64,000 nt of DNA from Malonomonas rubra. Lineage in GTDB: Bacteria; Desulfobacterota; Desulfuromonadia; Desulfuromonadales; Geopsychrobacteraceae. Location: assembly GCF_003247215.1 (NCBI RefSeq), contig NZ_QKAP01000081.1, positions 1 through 64,000 of the forward strand, in the 5' to 3' direction. Position 1 is the stretch's first letter. Each line of letters begins with the position of its first letter. The notes below the pieces were generated by a model. It worked only from the letters and a program-made list of their open reading frames with translations. It was not told the origin of the DNA and made no database searches. The translations under genes were made by a program, and so were the position numbers. Positions 34,205-43,637 of this stretch are shown piece by piece.

Positions 34205-36868
34205 ATGACGAAGTACGTGTATTTTTTTGGTGAAGGCCAAGTGGAGGGCGCTGGGGATATGAAGAATCTCCTCGGTGGCAAGGGTGCCAACCTCGCGGAG
34301 ATGTTGTCGATCGGTTTACCGGTTCCGGCCGGTTTCACCTTGACCACAGAAGTTTGCACCGACTTCTACAAAAACAATCGCCACTACCCGGATGGTCTGA
34401 CCGACCAAGTCAAAGATGCGCTCGGTAAAGTCGAAGCGCAGATGGGGAAGAAGTTTGGCGATCCAAAGAACCCGTTGCTGGTTTCGGTGCGTTCCGGTGC
34501 TCGTGCATCGATGCCGGGGATGATGGATACGGTCCTCAACCTGGGGCTGAACGATGAGACCGTGCAGGGGATCATCGATCAGAGTGGCGACCCACGCTTC
34601 GCCTACGATTCCTACCGCCGCTTTATCCAGATGTACTCCAACGTCGTGCTCGAGATGGATGGTTCCATTCTTGAGCATATTCTGGAGCAGATGAAAGAGG
34701 AAAAAAGAGTTGAGCTCGATACCGAGCTAAACGCCGCTGACTTGAAACAGCTGGTTGAGCTGTTCAAGAAGAAGGTTCAGGAAGAGATCGGGCAGGCGTT
34801 CCCGGAAGACCCGGAAGAGCAGCTTTGGGGGGCTATTGGCGCGGTGTTTGGCTCCTGGATGAACCAGCGCGCGATCACCTATCGTAAGCTGAACAACATT
34901 CCCGAGGAATGGGGTACCGCTGTCAATGTTCAGTCGATGGTTTACGGTAATATGGGGGATGACTGCGCTACCGGCGTTGCCTTTACCCGTGACCCTTCGA
35001 CTGGCGAGAACTACTTCTACGGCGAGTACTTGGTCAACGCCCAGGGCGAGGATGTGGTTGCCGGTATCCGTACTCCGCAGCCGATCAATAAGGCCAAATA
35101 CAAAGAAGGCGATCTGCCGGCGATGGAAGATGTGTTGCCCGAATGCTACGAGCAGTTGCTGAAAATCCGCAGCATTCTGGAATATCATTATAAGGACATG
35201 CAGGACATCGAGTTTACCATCGAAAAAGGCAAGCTTTATATGCTGCAGACCCGTAATGGTAAACGGACTGCCCGTGCCGCGATTCATATCGCAGTGGATA
35301 TGGTCGATGAAGGGTTGATCGACGAGAAAGAGGCCGTGAAACGGATCGAGCCCGCTCAGCTTGATCAATTACTGCATCCGTCCCTCGATCCGGCAGCGGA
35401 AAAAGACGTGATCGCCAAAGGCCTGCCGGCTTCACCGGGGGCGGCCAGCGGTATGGTGGTCTTTAACGCCGACGAGGCCGAGGAACAGGCGCGTTTGAAA
35501 AAACGGGTCATCTTGGTGCGGGTTGAGACCAGCCCGGAGGACATCCACGGCATGCATGCCGCACAGGGGATCCTAACTGCCCGGGGCGGAATGACCTCGC
35601 ACGCGGCAGTTGTTGCTCGTGGCATGGGTAAGTGCTGTGTCGCTGGGTGTGGCGACCTGAAAATCGATTATGAAAAACAACAGTTCACTACCAAGGGCGG
35701 AGTGGTGGTCAAGCGCGGCGATATGATCACTCTGGATGGTTCAGCCGGAGAGGTGATTTTCGGTGACGTGCCGAAGGTGCAACCGGAATTGAGCGGCGAT
35801 TTTGCTAAGGTGATGGGTTGGGCTGACAGGTTCCGTCGCTTGAAAGTAAGGACCAACGCCGATACTCCACACGATTCCAAAGTGGCGCGCGAATTCGGTG
35901 CCGAAGGTATCGGTCTGTGTCGGACCGAGCACATGTTCTTTGAAGGAGACCGTATCCAGGCGGTGCGCGAGATGATTCTGGCTGATGATCTGGAAGGGCG
36001 CAAGAGGGCACTGGCGAAGATTCTGCCGATGCAGAAAGGTGACTTCCTCGGTATCTTCCGCGAGATGAAGGGACTGCCGGTCACCATCCGTCTGCTTGAC
36101 CCGCCGTTGCATGAGTTCCTGCCGCAGACCGATGACGATGTTGCTGAATTGGCTGCCGCCTGCGGCGTTAAGTTCTCCGATGTCAAGGAACACGTTGAGC
36201 ATCTGCACGAGTTCAACCCGATGCTCGGTCACCGCGGCTGCCGTCTCGGTATCAGCTACCCCGAGGTTTACGACATGCAAGTCCAGGCAATCATGGAAGC
36301 CGCCTGCGAACTGGTCAAGAATGATGGTTTTGAAATTGTCCCGGAGATCATGATTCCGCTGGTCGCTCACGTCAATGAATTGAAGATTCTGCGTGCCAAT
36401 GCCGTTGCTGTTGCCGAAGAGGTTTGCGAGCGTTACGGGGTCAAGGTCGAATACCTGATCGGCACCATGATCGAACTGCCGCGTGCTGCGCTGATGGCAG
36501 ACAAAGTTGCCGAACAGGCCGATTTCTTCTCCTTTGGCACCAACGACCTGACCCAGACCACCTACGGCCTATCGCGGGACGACTCAGGTCACTTCTTGCC
36601 GGACTACGTCGAACGTGGTGTGTTTGTACGAGATCCGTTCGTTTATCTCGACCGTGCTGGAGTCGGCCAGTTGGTCCGCATGGGTAAGGAGAAGGGGCGT
36701 GCAACCCGTCCTGACCTAAAGGTCGGGATTTGTGGTGAGCATGGTGGCGAGCCGACCAGTGTCATCTTCTGTCACGAAATCGGACTCGATTACGTCTCCT
36801 GTTCGCCCTACCGGGTGCCGATCGCTCGATTGGCAGCTGCACATGCTGCGATTCAGGAAGAAGGTTAA
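34205..36868 (+). CDS. ppdK: Pyruvate, phosphate dikinase
   Basis: 887 aa, the normal length. PPDK interconverts pyruvate + ATP + Pi and phosphoenolpyruvate + AMP + PPi, linking acetate and pyruvate use to gluconeogenesis. The N-terminal ATP-grasp domain begins YVYFFGEGQVEGAGDMKNLL. The phosphohistidine domain has GGMTSHAAVVARGMG with the catalytic His. The C-terminal TIM barrel contains GICGEHGGEP and the catalytic Cys in DYVSCSPYRVP. I chose ATG 34205, with GAGGAG upstream. An in-frame ATG 102 nt earlier adds residues not seen in the family. Confidence 0.97.
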   Translation: MTKYVYFFGEGQVEGAGDMKNLLGGKGANLAEMLSIGLPVPAGFTLTTEVCTDFYKNNRHYPDGLTDQVKDALGKVEAQMGKKFGDPKNPLLVSVRSGARASMPGMMDTVLNLGLNDETVQGIIDQSGDPRFAYDSYRRFIQMYSNVVLEMDGSILEHILEQMKEEKRVELDTELNAADLKQLVELFKKKVQEEIGQAFPEDPEEQLWGAIGAVFGSWMNQRAITYRKLNNIPEEWGTAVNVQSMVYGNMGDDCATGVAFTRDPSTGENYFYGEYLVNAQGEDVVAGIRTPQPINKAKYKEGDLPAMEDVLPECYEQLLKIRSILEYHYKDMQDIEFTIEKGKLYMLQTRNGKRTARAAIHIAVDMVDEGLIDEKEAVKRIEPAQLDQLLHPSLDPAAEKDVIAKGLPASPGAASGMVVFNADEAEEQARLKKRVILVRVETSPEDIHGMHAAQGILTARGGMTSHAAVVARGMGKCCVAGCGDLKIDYEKQQFTTKGGVVVKRGDMITLDGSAGEVIFGDVPKVQPELSGDFAKVMGWADRFRRLKVRTNADTPHDSKVAREFGAEGIGLCRTEHMFFEGDRIQAVREMILADDLEGRKRALAKILPMQKGDFLGIFREMKGLPVTIRLLDPPLHEFLPQTDDDVAELAAACGVKFSDVKEHVEHLHEFNPMLGHRGCRLGISYPEVYDMQVQAIMEAACELVKNDGFEIVPEIMIPLVAHVNELKILRANAVAVAEEVCERYGVKVEYLIGTMIELPRAALMADKVAEQADFFSFGTNDLTQTTYGLSRDDSGHFLPDYVERGVFVRDPFVYLDRAGVGQLVRMGKEKGRATRPDLKVGICGEHGGEPTSVIFCHEIGLDYVSCSPYRVPIARLAAAHAAIQEEG

Positions 36869-36872
36869 TTTA

Positions 36873-36914
36873 AAAAAGAAAGGCCCGGTTATTTTTTGCC
36901 GGGCCTTTCTTTTT
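36873..36914. terminator. Bidirectional terminator after ppdK
   Basis: AAAAAAGAAAGGCCCGG pairs with CCGGGCCTTTCTTTTT around a nine-nt loop. A runs on the left and T runs on the right make it usable from both sides. It would end ppdK and could also stop transcription arriving from the - strand. Confidence 0.92.
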
Positions 36915-36919
36915 CGGTC

Positions 36920-37055
36920 CTATAACCCAAAAGAAGGTTGAATTGTGATTCCCTCAAAAGGCCAGGTAGTTAGCCGGCTGGGGTGTTTGTAGGCGAAACG
37001 GCTAACCTTTCGAATATATGTAGCTTATCGATAGCTATCTTTTTTTGGGTTATAG
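36920..37055. repeat. 136-bp segment bounded by 13-bp perfect inverted repeats
   Basis: CTATAACCCAAAA (36920-36932) and TTTTGGGTTATAG (37043-37055) are exact inverted copies. The match extends imperfectly outward (GG followed by two mismatches) and inward (AA). Inside lie a second inverted repeat, GTTAGCCG (36969-36976) with CGGCTAAC (36999-37006), and the palindrome GATAGCTATC. It sits between convergent ppdK and the GGDEF/EAL gene and holds no ORF. It could be a small non-autonomous mobile element or a nested terminator structure. Confidence 0.55.
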
Positions 37056-37079
37056 ATCCGTTCTTTTTTGAAGAGAAGT

Positions 37080-39254
37080 TTATTGAAACTTTTGCCTGTC
37101 GTAGTTTTTTATAAAATTGAACGTTTTTTCGCTATCTGCCGGACGGCTGTAATAATAACCTTGCGCAATGCAAGGACCGAGCGATCTCAGGTAATTGTGT
37201 TGCGACTTGGTTTCCACCCCTTCGGCGATAAAGTCGAGCTGTAGTCCGTTGGAAACATTGAGCATCGCTGGGATAATAGTGTTGTCGTCATTTTCCGTTG
37301 TGATCTTCTTCATAAAGGACTTATCCAGCTTCAGGGTGTTGAGGGGCAGCTGGTCGAGGTAGCTCAAGGACGAATAGCCGGTTCCAAAATCATCAATGGC
37401 CATCTTGATTCCATGGTTGGTCAATTTGAGGATATTGGCCAAGGTCATTTCCATATTCTTTATCAAAACATTCTCAGTGATTTCAATCTCGAAGGTAGTC
37501 AGTTGCAGATTACAGTCCCTGATCTTGCTCATCAGGTAATCGGCAAAGCCGTCCATCGCCAGTTGGATGGCTGAAATGTTGATGCAGACGTTTGTTCTGA
37601 CCCCGCCATTCTGCCATTGACGGATATCCTGGAAAATGTTTTCCAGAATACAGTCGCCTAGCTCGTTGATTAGGTTCGATTCCTCGGCGGTTTCAATGAA
37701 TCCGGCCGGAAGGACGATGCCATGTTCTGGAGAATCAATCCTCACCAACGCTTCGACCGCGTGCAGTTCTCCGGTGGCCAGGTTGATCTGGGGTTGATAA
37801 TAGATTCGAATTTGATCGTTGCTGATTGCGGTACGGATTAGGTTCTCGGTGAATACTTTGTTGCTATTGTTGTTCTGAAGCGTGGGATTGTAAATACAGA
37901 TATTGCTTCTGGAGGTCTGCTTCGAGGTACAGACAGCGATGTCCGCATTTCTGATCAACTGTTCTTTGTTTGTTCCTGAATCGGGATAAATTGCCATGCC
38001 GATACTCAAGTTGACGTGTACGTCCTCGCCAGCGACCTGCATTGGTAAAGCGGTTTCCTGAAGGATTTTTTCCGCGACGTTGAGAGCTTCCTGCTCAGAT
38101 TGAATTCCGGGCAGCAACAGAATGAATTCGTCGCCGCCAATCCGGGCGACGGTGTCTGTTTCACGGGTATTGCGTTCCAGAATGCCGGCGACCAGCTGAA
38201 TGACCTCATCACCGCTATCCTGTCCGTAGGTATCGTTAATAAGTTTGAAGCGGTAGATATCGATATACAGAAATACCAATTTTTCCTTTTTGCGTTTGGC
38301 ATGGCCCAGAAGCATCGTAATCCGCTCGTTGAGCAGGTTCCGGTTCGGTAGCCCGGTCAGCAGGTCGTGATTGTGCTGAAACCGGATAATTTCTTCGGCA
38401 CGTTTTTTTTCGGTGATATCACGCGCCACACCGTAGGTTCCGATGAAAAATTCTCTCTTTTTAGTGTTCCCGTTGTTGTTTAATTTGTAGCCGCCGGCGA
38501 AATTCCTTTCCACCTGCATAGCCCTGACCTCGACATGCAAAGTGGAGCGGTTATCTTTACACTGCAGGCGCAACTCCACTTTCTTTGTTCCTTTGGGAAG
38601 CCTTTGGGTGGTGAAAAAGTAATTGGCGCGATTCAAGTCATTGGGGTGGATAAACTCGGAAAAATGTTTGCCCATCACTTCCTTTTGCGAATAGCCGAGA
38701 GTTCTGGTCAGGTTGCGATTGACAAAGGTAAAGATGCCGTTCCGGTCGAGCATGTAAAGCAGATCGGGGGAATTATGCACCAGGAATTTGTGGAGCGCTT
38801 CGGATTCCCTAATCTTTTCTACCATGTTGCGGTTTTCGATTTCCAGCGCGCGTTTTTCCAGGACATTTTTTACCGAAAATAACAGCTCATCCGGAGAATA
38901 GGGCTTCCGGATGAAGTCCTGGGCGCCGTTGGTAAGGACTTCAATCGCCTTGTTGAGCTCCAGTTCGCCGCTGACGACAATGATGTTGGTAGAGATATTG
39001 TTGCTGTTGATGTGATTGATCACATCGATGCCATCGACATTCGGCATATTCAGGTCGAGCAGGATCAACTGGTAATTCTTCTGTTCCAACGAGCGCATTG
39101 CAGCAAAGCCGCCAACCACGTACGAACAGTTTAATCCCGAGGAAGAAATGATCTGCTGCAGACTTCTGCAGATCCGCGGATCATCATCGACGATCAGCAC
39201 TTCAATCGGCTCAGCAGAAGCGGTTCCCCCATTCAAATTTGACATGTCAAACAT
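37080..39254 (-). CDS. Response regulator with PAS, GGDEF and EAL domains
   Basis: 724 aa, cytosolic, no membrane segment. The receiver domain (about 17-130) has DDD at 23-25 and the phosphorylatable Asp67 in LLDLNMP. A PAS domain (about 150-285) follows. The GGDEF domain (about 290-455) has an intact GGDEF (373-377) and an RETD I-site five residues before it. The EAL domain (about 470-715) has EALVR, DDFGTGYSSL and AEGVET intact. Both cyclic-di-GMP synthesis and breakdown look possible. It lies 18 nt downstream of the HDOD kinase gene, its likely partner. ATG 39254 is weakly supported; ATG 39245 is an alternative. Confidence 0.93.
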   Translation of the reverse strand: MFDMSNLNGGTASAEPIEVLIVDDDPRICRSLQQIISSSGLNCSYVVGGFAAMRSLEQKNYQLILLDLNMPNVDGIDVINHINSNNISTNIIVVSGELELNKAIEVLTNGAQDFIRKPYSPDELLFSVKNVLEKRALEIENRNMVEKIRESEALHKFLVHNSPDLLYMLDRNGIFTFVNRNLTRTLGYSQKEVMGKHFSEFIHPNDLNRANYFFTTQRLPKGTKKVELRLQCKDNRSTLHVEVRAMQVERNFAGGYKLNNNGNTKKREFFIGTYGVARDITEKKRAEEIIRFQHNHDLLTGLPNRNLLNERITMLLGHAKRKKEKLVFLYIDIYRFKLINDTYGQDSGDEVIQLVAGILERNTRETDTVARIGGDEFILLLPGIQSEQEALNVAEKILQETALPMQVAGEDVHVNLSIGMAIYPDSGTNKEQLIRNADIAVCTSKQTSRSNICIYNPTLQNNNSNKVFTENLIRTAISNDQIRIYYQPQINLATGELHAVEALVRIDSPEHGIVLPAGFIETAEESNLINELGDCILENIFQDIRQWQNGGVRTNVCINISAIQLAMDGFADYLMSKIRDCNLQLTTFEIEITENVLIKNMEMTLANILKLTNHGIKMAIDDFGTGYSSLSYLDQLPLNTLKLDKSFMKKITTENDDNTIIPAMLNVSNGLQLDFIAEGVETKSQHNYLRSLGPCIAQGYYYSRPADSEKTFNFIKNYDRQKFQ

Positions 39255-39272
39255 GGCAGTTGCCTATTCCGT

Positions 39273-41354
39273 TTAATGTTCAGTCGTAATTCGAGGGAGC
39301 AGAATTTTAAACTCGGTTCCTTGCCCTTTTCCTGAGTAGCAGGAGATGGTTCCTGCCATTTCTTTGATCAAGTCGGCTACGATAGACAACCCCAGACCTG
39401 AATGTCCTTTTTTGGTGCTTTCGACCGGCTGGAATAGGTTTTGCAAAATTCGCACAGGGATTCCGGGACCGTTGTCCCTGAGTGAAATTTCGACAAATCG
39501 GTTGCCGTCTTGAAAACAGTTGTCTCGCGTGGTAATTGTTATCTCCCCGGCATGTGGCAGGGCCTCAACGGCGTTTTTGATGATGTTGATGAACACCTGC
39601 TTGAGATTATTCTCCGGGTACTTCAGTTCCGGGATTTCGGGGTCAAGGTTTAGGTGGCACCGAATCTTTTTGCTGTTGTAAAGTGAGTTGCCGAAGAAGC
39701 TGTTCAACTCATCCAGCAACCGGTTGATGTCGGTATTTTGGGTGCCGTCGACCGGTTGCTCTCGATCCCTGGCTTTTGCGAGGATCACACTGATCCGCTC
39801 CATCTCTTCTTTGATGAAATCGATCTCTTCTTTCGCAGAATGATTTTCATCCAGCTTGCGACTCAGTATATAAAGGTAATTGTTGATAATTGTTAACGGA
39901 TTTTTTACTTCGTGAACAATTTTGTTGAACTCGGTCAGACTAATGCTCGCCTCTTGTTCAATGGCGGCGCTGAATGTAGCGTATTTTTTGCCGATCTGTT
40001 TGATCAGCAGTTGCAGCAGGGGAAGCTTTTCGCGGAGCGCTGCTAGATCATTGCGCTTACAGCCGATAACCATTACACCGACTTGCTCTGCGCCGTTGTA
40101 AAGTGGCAGGAAATACCCGCATTCAGCATCTATAATGCGAATCAGCTGGTTGTCGGCAATGGTGCAAGGCTGACTAACAGAATCGTAGATTTTGTTTTCA
40201 CTGAGCGCCCTGACAGCAGAACTGCTTTGATCGTTCAGGGTAAAGTAGATTTCCGACAACTTGCCACGTTTTAGGTCGTTGTAGGGGATCAGCCTGTCTT
40301 GCTGCTGGTGCAAAAAGACGAAATGCTGCAGATTGAAGAGCAGAGCTAGACTGACTCTCAGTTCTTTGACCAGACTTTCTGTGTTCTGGCTTTCACCGTT
40401 CATGAAGCAGTAGCTGAGGGTCAGGTTCTTGATCTGTTCTTCCAGTTCCTGAGCTTTCTGCAGACGGATCGTTTCCACCTTTGCAGTTTCATTGGGATCG
40501 ATAAAGCTCTCTTCGACATCAAAACCAAGTTCGGTAAGAACCTTGCGGCTGTTGTCCAAGGCAGAGGCCAGACATTCAAGTGTGGCGTCCTGCGACAGCT
40601 GCAGCAGCAGTTTGGCATTCTCAATATCTTGCTCGCAAGCCTCAGTATTGGGGGGGGAGGATAGCGCACGAGCAACAGCGACTATTTTTAATAACGGGGG
40701 GGAGTTGAGTAACTCATGTGCTGGAGCGTTCTGAAACAGAATCGCATCTGCCAGCAGGGAATCGAGGTGCCAGGTTTCAACCAGAGCAGCGCCCAGTTCA
40801 CAGTGATCTATACCATAGTTCTGTTGTTCCAACTCAGAATAGTTTTCGGTCTTATCGTAAAGATCGAAGATCTCCTGATAGTTGTCTTTGTAATTCGCCA
40901 AAAGCATAATAATGCCGATTTGGTGCAGTAGACCTCCCAGATAGGCCTCATCCGTTTTTGGGTAACCGGTTTTGCGGGCGAGCGCTTCGGCAAGGTGAGC
41001 ACAGACCAATGCCCGCAACCAGAAGTGATAAGCGGAACGGTTTTGGGAGAAGGAAAGTTTGTTGAAGAAGTTCTGCACTGCACTAGTGATAATTATTTTG
41101 CGCACATTCTGCAGGCCGAGAACGATCAGCATCCGTTTTAATTCGACGACGTCATTCCATTGCCGATAGAGCGGGGAGTTGGCGATCCGCAGAAATTGGG
41201 CAGTCAGGCCGCTGTCCCGCCTGATTGTGAAAGCAAACTTGTCAAAGCCTGTTTCCTCATTACGACACAGACCGAGCAACTCTACGAGAAGACCTGCTTC
41301 CGAGGGTAAGGTATCGATCGAGAAACTTCTGTCTTTCAGATAGATACGCTGCAT
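39273..41354 (-). CDS. HDOD-domain sensor histidine kinase
   Basis: 693 aa, no membrane segment. The N-terminal HDOD domain (about 10-215; GGLLHQIGIIML) is followed by a helical linker and a GAF-like region (about 300-455). The kinase core has the H-box HEVKNPLTIINNY with His481, the N-box INIIKNAVEALPH, DNGPGIP, and GHSGLGLSIVADLIKEMAG. The signal sensed is unknown. I chose ATG 41354. A TTG 78 nt upstream in frame would add 26 residues and cannot be excluded. The response regulator follows 18 nt downstream on the same strand. Confidence 0.9.
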   Translation of the reverse strand: MQRIYLKDRSFSIDTLPSEAGLLVELLGLCRNEETGFDKFAFTIRRDSGLTAQFLRIANSPLYRQWNDVVELKRMLIVLGLQNVRKIIITSAVQNFFNKLSFSQNRSAYHFWLRALVCAHLAEALARKTGYPKTDEAYLGGLLHQIGIIMLLANYKDNYQEIFDLYDKTENYSELEQQNYGIDHCELGAALVETWHLDSLLADAILFQNAPAHELLNSPPLLKIVAVARALSSPPNTEACEQDIENAKLLLQLSQDATLECLASALDNSRKVLTELGFDVEESFIDPNETAKVETIRLQKAQELEEQIKNLTLSYCFMNGESQNTESLVKELRVSLALLFNLQHFVFLHQQQDRLIPYNDLKRGKLSEIYFTLNDQSSSAVRALSENKIYDSVSQPCTIADNQLIRIIDAECGYFLPLYNGAEQVGVMVIGCKRNDLAALREKLPLLQLLIKQIGKKYATFSAAIEQEASISLTEFNKIVHEVKNPLTIINNYLYILSRKLDENHSAKEEIDFIKEEMERISVILAKARDREQPVDGTQNTDINRLLDELNSFFGNSLYNSKKIRCHLNLDPEIPELKYPENNLKQVFINIIKNAVEALPHAGEITITTRDNCFQDGNRFVEISLRDNGPGIPVRILQNLFQPVESTKKGHSGLGLSIVADLIKEMAGTISCYSGKGQGTEFKILLPRITTEH

Positions 41355-41666
41355 TTCTGTCAAAAACCTTCTTTGCGATGAGTGTATGCACTGTGTTGCT
41401 AGCTTGGAAAGTTCTAATATACAGCGATTCAATTATAAATCAAATAAGTTTATTTATTGGAGCCTTTTTTTTTATTTTTTGGCAACTTAAATATGTTTTT
41501 CGTTAGTAAGAATTATATATGGTTTGAGATTTTTGTGAGAGCAGTTGCCTCGAGATGGGCGATTGCCTGGAAATGGTTACTGCAAAATGGCTATTTCAGT
41601 TTGGAATGGCGGGTTAAGGGGGGGCGATAAGAGGGTTCTCCTGACAACTTGCAGCCCTCACTTTTG
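41355..41666. other. AT-rich intergenic region upstream of the HDOD kinase
   Basis: About 310 nt without a convincing gene. It is rich in A/T, with long T runs near 41,465-41,480, and probably holds the promoter of the kinase-regulator pair. No clear -35/-10 pair, sigma-54 site or riboswitch could be defined by eye. Confidence 0.5.
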
Positions 41667-41999
41667 TTAGCTTTTTTCTGAATCGATCCGGTCGTCCCCT
41701 TTTTTATCTGCCAAGACATGCAACCCGCAATGGACACATCTGCGAACTGGGAAGAAGGTTGGTCCGTGGGTGTGAAAACAGTTACCGCACTCAGGGCAGC
41801 GGATGACCACCGCCATGCCCACCACGACACAAAGTATAACCAGCCAGACGAAAAAAGCCTTTATCACTGTATTCCAACCGCCGTCCGACTGTAGAGCAAG
41901 AAGCATCGCGGGAACATACGCGACAATGGTGAGCCAAAGCATCAGCCGGCGTTGACGGATTTTTTTAAGTCCTTCCTGAAGTTCCAGCATTCCACTCAT
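41667..41999 (-). CDS. Small membrane protein with zinc-ribbon-like tail
   Basis: 110 aa. It begins MSGMLELQEGLKKIRQRRLM, then has two transmembrane segments (about 19-35 and 42-62). The C-terminal part holds CPECGNCFHTHGPTFFPVRR followed by CVHCGLHVL, two CxxC pairs that could bind zinc. I do not recognise the family. I chose ATG 41999 for its GGGGTGG site; an ORF extended upstream to 42101 lacks support. It is transcribed toward the HDOD kinase but 312 nt away, so it is probably a separate unit. Confidence 0.65.
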   Translation of the reverse strand: MSGMLELQEGLKKIRQRRLMLWLTIVAYVPAMLLALQSDGGWNTVIKAFFVWLVILCVVVGMAVVIRCPECGNCFHTHGPTFFPVRRCVHCGLHVLADKKGDDRIDSEKS

Positions 42000-42189
42000 T
42001 CTATTCCACCCCATCCTGATCAAAGAGATATCTGAATTGCTGTTACTCTGATTGGAAAATAACAATGGTTTGATACTACTGTTTTTCAGTCGGGATAGCA
42101 ATCGAAGAAGTGATTGCGGTCAATGTAAGAAAACAATTGAATTTAAGCGGACAGTTGTATGCAGGTTGCAGAAGAAAAGAATGGCACTG

Positions 42190-42225
42190 AAAAAATAAAC
42201 GCCTCCGCAGTTTTGCAGAGGCGTT
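42190..42225 (-). terminator. Terminator after the rhodanese gene
   Basis: On the - strand AACGCCTC (from 42225) pairs with GAGGCGTT (ending 42198) over a GC-containing loop, followed by TTTATTTTTT. It lies 20 nt past the stop of the triple-rhodanese gene. Confidence 0.85.
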
Positions 42226-42245
42226 GTGTCGGCTCCTCGTTTGGC

Positions 42246-43442
42246 CTAGTGCCCTTCACCGACGGTGAAGGAACCATCAGGATTGATGGTAATGACAGCG
42301 TCAAGATATTGCAGGTTATTCTTGTTGACGTAGTCTGATTCGCCGAGAATCGCGTAATAAGCGCCTCCGGCGCGGCCGCCGGTTGCACAGAGGAGTACCA
42401 CACGCCCTTCTTGCGGTAGCTTGGCGACTGCTTCCTTGGCCTTGAAGATAAAGTCTTCATCGTAGATGTTGAGAGCCCCCGGAATGTGTGCAGCTAGGTA
42501 ATCTTCAGCGGAACGGACATCAACGACGGTGACCTTGCCTGCATCCACCAGCTCTTTGAATTCTTTGGGGGAAATCGCTTCCGGCAGGGCTGCAGTATTC
42601 GTTTCCTCTTTCACGACGCCACTGGCGGTATCGCCCCAAAAAGGCAGACCGGCTTTCTTCCAGGCTGGCAGTCCGCCAGCATAAACAGAAATTTTTGTGT
42701 AGCCCATAGCAAGAGCTGCTTTTGCGCTCAGGTGGCTCAGTTCGCACTTGTAGCCGCCACAGTAGAAGATCAGCGGAAGGCTCTTGTCGGTCGGCAGCAG
42801 CCCTTTTTTCAGCTCGATCTCTGCTTTTGGCAGAGAGATCGCTTTCGGAATAAAGGATTGCTGGTATTTAACAGCCGGGCGAGCATCAATCAGCAGGAAG
42901 GGGGTCAGGCTCTGTTGCATGATGATTTTTTCGAGCCCGGCAGTTTCCATTTCGGCGTAATTCCCGGCTTTCACCCAGCCCGGCATCCCTTCGTACCAAA
43001 CTTTAACGTTTGTAAACCCGGCTTTAATTGCGATCTCAGCAGAGGCAGGGCTCAGCTTGCAGTGCACCCCGCCGCAATAGAAGATGATCAGTTTGTCTTT
43101 CGCCAGCTTGTCGAGATTTTTTTCCAGCATCGGTTTGGGGATGCTGATTGCGCCCGGGACATGGCCTTCATCATATTTGTTGACCGGGCGGGCATCGATC
43201 AACTGGAAGGTCTTGTTTTTTGCCAGGGTTGCCTCAATCAAGGGTGCCTCACCGAATTCTTTGGAAAACAGAGCCATGACCTCTGTTGTGGTGATACGTA
43301 ATTTCTGATCCTGAGGAACATTCTGTGTTTCCGCAGCCGCTGTTTTATTGGCAGCAGGTGCATTTGAGGTGGTGGTTTGACAACCAGTCACCAGAAAAGT
43401 CGCTGCCAAAATACCTATGAGCAACAATGTTAATCTTTTCAT
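42246..43442 (-). CDS. Triple rhodanese-domain lipoprotein
   Basis: 398 aa. A lipoprotein signal (MKRLTLLLIGILAATFLVTG then Cys21) predicts membrane anchoring in the periplasm. Three rhodanese domains follow: about 45-155 (active loop YCGGVHCKLS), about 160-270 (YCGGYKCELS) and about 290-375 (LCATGGRAGG). All three keep the catalytic Cys. Rhodaneses move sulfane sulfur; the acceptor is unknown. I chose ATG 43442, with AGGAGAT 8-9 nt upstream. The upstream in-frame extension is not a signal peptide. A terminator follows. Confidence 0.92.
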   Translation of the reverse strand: MKRLTLLLIGILAATFLVTGCQTTTSNAPAANKTAAAETQNVPQDQKLRITTTEVMALFSKEFGEAPLIEATLAKNKTFQLIDARPVNKYDEGHVPGAISIPKPMLEKNLDKLAKDKLIIFYCGGVHCKLSPASAEIAIKAGFTNVKVWYEGMPGWVKAGNYAEMETAGLEKIIMQQSLTPFLLIDARPAVKYQQSFIPKAISLPKAEIELKKGLLPTDKSLPLIFYCGGYKCELSHLSAKAALAMGYTKISVYAGGLPAWKKAGLPFWGDTASGVVKEETNTAALPEAISPKEFKELVDAGKVTVVDVRSAEDYLAAHIPGALNIYDEDFIFKAKEAVAKLPQEGRVVLLCATGGRAGGAYYAILGESDYVNKNNLQYLDAVITINPDGSFTVGEGH

Positions 43443-43637
43443 GCCTGATGATCTCCTGAAAAATATGGGTTGAAAAAGACCGCATAAATGGTCGGTAATT
43501 AATCTGGGCGAATATAGCACATTTAATGTTAATTTACAGCCTTAACCATTGGGAGTGATTAATGGTTTTTTGTTGGGTTTATAGGCAGGGGCATGACGTT
43601 AAAACAGCTAACGTCTGCAGTTCGGGATAATAACACG

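Noticed and set aside
41355-41432. TTG start giving 26 more residues on the HDOD kinase
   Set aside because: No Shine-Dalgarno site is clear for it and the HDOD domain is complete from ATG 41354. It is kept only as an alternative.
43520-43560. Hairpin AACCATT/AATGGTT followed by T-run on the + strand
   Set aside because: No + strand gene ends nearby and the stem is only 7 bp, so a terminator call is not supported.
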